A stretch of DNA of 64,000 nt from contig NZ_FOMK01000005.1 of the NCBI RefSeq assembly GCF_900112615.1, positions 310,001 to 374,000 of the forward strand, read 5' to 3'. The notes below the pieces were generated by a model. The model was given only the letters and a program-made list of their open reading frames with translations. It did no database searches and was not told the DNA's origin. Shown here piece after piece: positions 63,201-64,000 of the stretch (its first letter is position 1; the number at the start of each line of letters is the position of its first letter). The position numbers and the translations under genes are program-made. The DNA comes from Chitinophaga sp. CF118 (GTDB lineage: Bacteria > Bacteroidota > Bacteroidia > Chitinophagales > Chitinophagaceae).

Positions 63201-63662
63201 GGTAATGCACAACCTAAATTATTGCTGGGATGGAATAATACATTTAACTACAAACAACTGTCAGTTAATTTCTTCTTCCGTTCAACATTAGGTAACCATA
63301 TCTTCAATGCAACCCAGGCGGATCTGAACAGACCTTCTACTGCCAGTATAAACAATTTGCTGGTATCTTCTGCCGGGGAATCTGCAAAGGATATCAATGC
63401 CTATAGGTATTCAAGCCGTTTTATTGAGAAGGGAGATTATGTGAGACTGGATAATGCAACGGTTGCTTATACCTTTAAGAATATTTCAAAGAACCTCTCT
63501 TCCCTGCGTGTATATGTAAGCGGTAATAACCTGTTCACCATTACAGGATACAAAGGCATTGATCCTGAGGTAAACCTGGGCGGGTTAACCCCTGGTGTGG
63601 ACTCAAATAATTTCTATCCTAAAACGCGCACTGTCCTGGTAGGATTAAACGCTTCGTTTTAA
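60258..63662 (+). CDS. SusC/RagA-type TonB-linked outer membrane protein with STN domain
   Basis: 1134 residues. A signal-like stretch (about 36-56) is followed by an STN domain (about 60-132, LSLSLKDRPLEDVFREIKKK start) that contacts FecR, a CarboxypepD-regulatory-like beta domain (about 153-225, VVGKVTDDKGSPLPGVSVQV), a plug (about 230-355, VVVGYGSQSRKELTSAVTSV with ASTLRTGAAQQPFYVVDGVPG) and a beta barrel. Imports a glycan or peptide by TonB energy together with SusD. The substrate cannot be inferred because no polysaccharide enzyme is in the window. Confidence 0.96.
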   Translation: MQLHDQVKAHSLSGLLPTRIAASCKGARMHRKIFLVMKLTVFLLTVAFLQVNAAGYAQKLSLSLKDRPLEDVFREIKKKTGYTFFYKLQMLQQAKKVSVSVENEDLHEVLDIIFKDQPLTYEMVNKTVVVKAKLAGSAGTMVVQPAAAPALTVVGKVTDDKGSPLPGVSVQVKGTTKGTQTNGSGEYTLSGVADDAVLVFSFIGFKAQEVAVGGRSNIAVSMLTSALGLTDVVVVGYGSQSRKELTSAVTSVKSEDLNRGPINDPAQLLQGKVSGLNVTSSGDPNKTSTMVLRGASTLRTGAAQQPFYVVDGVPGVDITLIAPDDISSIDVLKDAAATSIYGTRAANGVIMVTTKRAKRGVTQLSYSGYVGFEKVSNKMKMMNASQLRDFVTKNSLAFDPIDDQGGNTDWQKEVERKTGVSHNHNIAVSGGSDKTLYSVSLNYFKKEGIIKGTQSERYNGRLFIEQKAFDDKLKLGFSLSNSVTNSDNIPNLQVTDLTSAVNSPENTNKGYLLENMVKYLPTVPVYQADGSLTENFKREKYFNPVGLQTNAYSKLQTKAMIANVTAELKLPFGFKYNLSVAWQNVQKTGGTYYNSYYTTNYNSLLPTGATNGLAYRTSFQNTNTIAETYLTYDKKLGAHSINALFGYSYQQDGNNDGFQSNNYNFPSDALGYYGISLGSSGSGYKVDWGNNYYTKLRLISDFARLNYNYAGKYFLQAAVRRDGSSAFGKDNQWGYFPSISAAWNITSEEFMKRQHIVSDLKLRVGYGITGNSLGFDPYISKLQYGAAGYLYYNGAWVTAIGPSQNANPDLRWEKTAMSNIGLDYTLLNGLITGSVDVYNKKTSDLIWNYPVSTTQYPVSTLLANAGTMTNKGIEFSINVTPVKSKDFSWVTSLNVAHNVNNIESMSNSRFRLDSIALMQPDGGGQTGSTLQLIKSGHPVGQFFTFKYAGKDANGVSQFYNSKGEVTSNVATLTNLKDYYYAGNAQPKLLLGWNNTFNYKQLSVNFFFRSTLGNHIFNATQADLNRPSTASINNLLVSSAGESAKDINAYRYSSRFIEKGDYVRLDNATVAYTFKNISKNLSSLRVYVSGNNLFTITGYKGIDPEVNLGGLTPGVDSNNFYPKTRTVLVGLNASF

Positions 63663-63681
63663 ATAAATAAAATTATTAGTT

Positions 63682-64000
63682 ATGAATAAGCTTCTTCAAC
63701 ATATATTATTCACATTCCTGATGGCAGGTTGTTTAAGCGCCTGTCATGATCTGGATGTGCCCGTAGAAAGTAAACTGAATCCTGAAAACTTTCCAAAAAC
63801 GCAAGCACAGTTTATCCTGGCATCCGGCCCGGTGTATACGGCTTTTGGTAATGCTACATTAACCAGAGAATACTGGTTCCTGCAATCATTAAGTACCGAT
63901 GAAAGCATACTACCCGCAAGAGGTGGTAACTGGTTTGATGGTAGTAAGTACCAGCAGACGCATCTGCATACCTGGAATCCTGATAATGGTAATGTGGGGG
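63682..64000 (+). CDS. SusD/RagB-family lipoprotein (3' end outside window)
   Basis: First about 106 residues only. The N-terminus (MNKLLQHILFTFLMAGCLSAC) is a lipoprotein signal with lipobox LSAC, then HDLDVPVESKLNPENFPKT, typical of SusD-like starts. Surface lipoprotein that captures ligand above the SusC pore. Starts 19 nt after susC. Confidence 0.9.
   Translation, partial: MNKLLQHILFTFLMAGCLSACHDLDVPVESKLNPENFPKTQAQFILASGPVYTAFGNATLTREYWFLQSLSTDESILPARGGNWFDGSKYQQTHLHTWNPDNGNVG

Overview
The window is a chromosomal segment from a member of the Bacteroidota, most likely the Chitinophaga/Chitinophagaceae group. The evidence is a fused LpxC-FabZ, a primary sigma factor of the short Bacteroidota type beginning MRQLKITKSI, a PorX-type response regulator with a PglZ-like domain, an ECF sigma/FecR/SusC/SusD set, and promoters of the TTTG - about 20 nt - TAnnTTTG type upstream of rpoD, rpsP and rplS. 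There is no rRNA, no CRISPR array, no complete insertion sequence and no integrase.

Layout. 1-7.1 kb (minus strand): an HD phosphohydrolase followed by lpxD, lpxC-fabZ, lpxA, an ABC ATPase, an MFS transporter and a cut-off metallo-beta-lactamase-fold hydrolase; the core is early lipid A synthesis. 7.4-14.8 kb (plus): porX, a repeat-containing protein, an MBL-fold hydrolase, a helix-hairpin-helix protein, an acyl-CoA dehydrogenase and a GapN-like aldehyde dehydrogenase. 15-20 kb: tig-clpP-clpX (minus) and small hypothetical genes. 20.2-27.7 kb: tRNA-Leu, an araC-peptidase M20-MFS operon, a SnoaL-like protein, a gamma-glutamyltransferase, a DinB-family protein and tRNA-Ala. 27.7-33.4 kb (minus): a ThiF/E1-like protein with a possible acyltransferase-like partner, then a 7TM-DISM sensor kinase, a receiver-kinase and a single-domain receiver that look like one phosphorelay. 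33.8-39.6 kb: an exported Fe/Mn superoxide dismutase, then ArnT-like, PAP2 and LptF/G-family envelope genes. 40-48.5 kb: core information genes (rpoD, ffh, rpsP-rimM-trmD, rplS), tatA, gatA and a lytic transglycosylase. 48.9-53 kb: a cation/proton antiporter and a Tat-exported phospholipase C.

53-58.2 kb is different: AT-rich, full of short unrecognised genes, decayed ORF pieces, a perfect 22-bp-stem hairpin, clustered TACCTAC motifs and an XRE-regulated three-gene module. It reads as an accessory islet, possibly with orphan immunity-like genes. 58.2-64 kb is a regulated nutrient-uptake locus (ECF sigma, FecR, STN-containing SusC, start of SusD).

The items most worth a second look are: a dispersed palindromic element (two full copies at 12.8 and 48.6 kb, plus a fragment) whose outer stem differs between copies but stays self-complementary within each; a 40-bp-stem palindrome upstream of ffh; the ThiF/acyltransferase-like pair beside a phosphorelay; the XRE module at 54-55.5 kb; and a GapN-like enzyme lacking the usual catalytic glutamate. 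All function calls are from reading the translated sequence; no database search was run.
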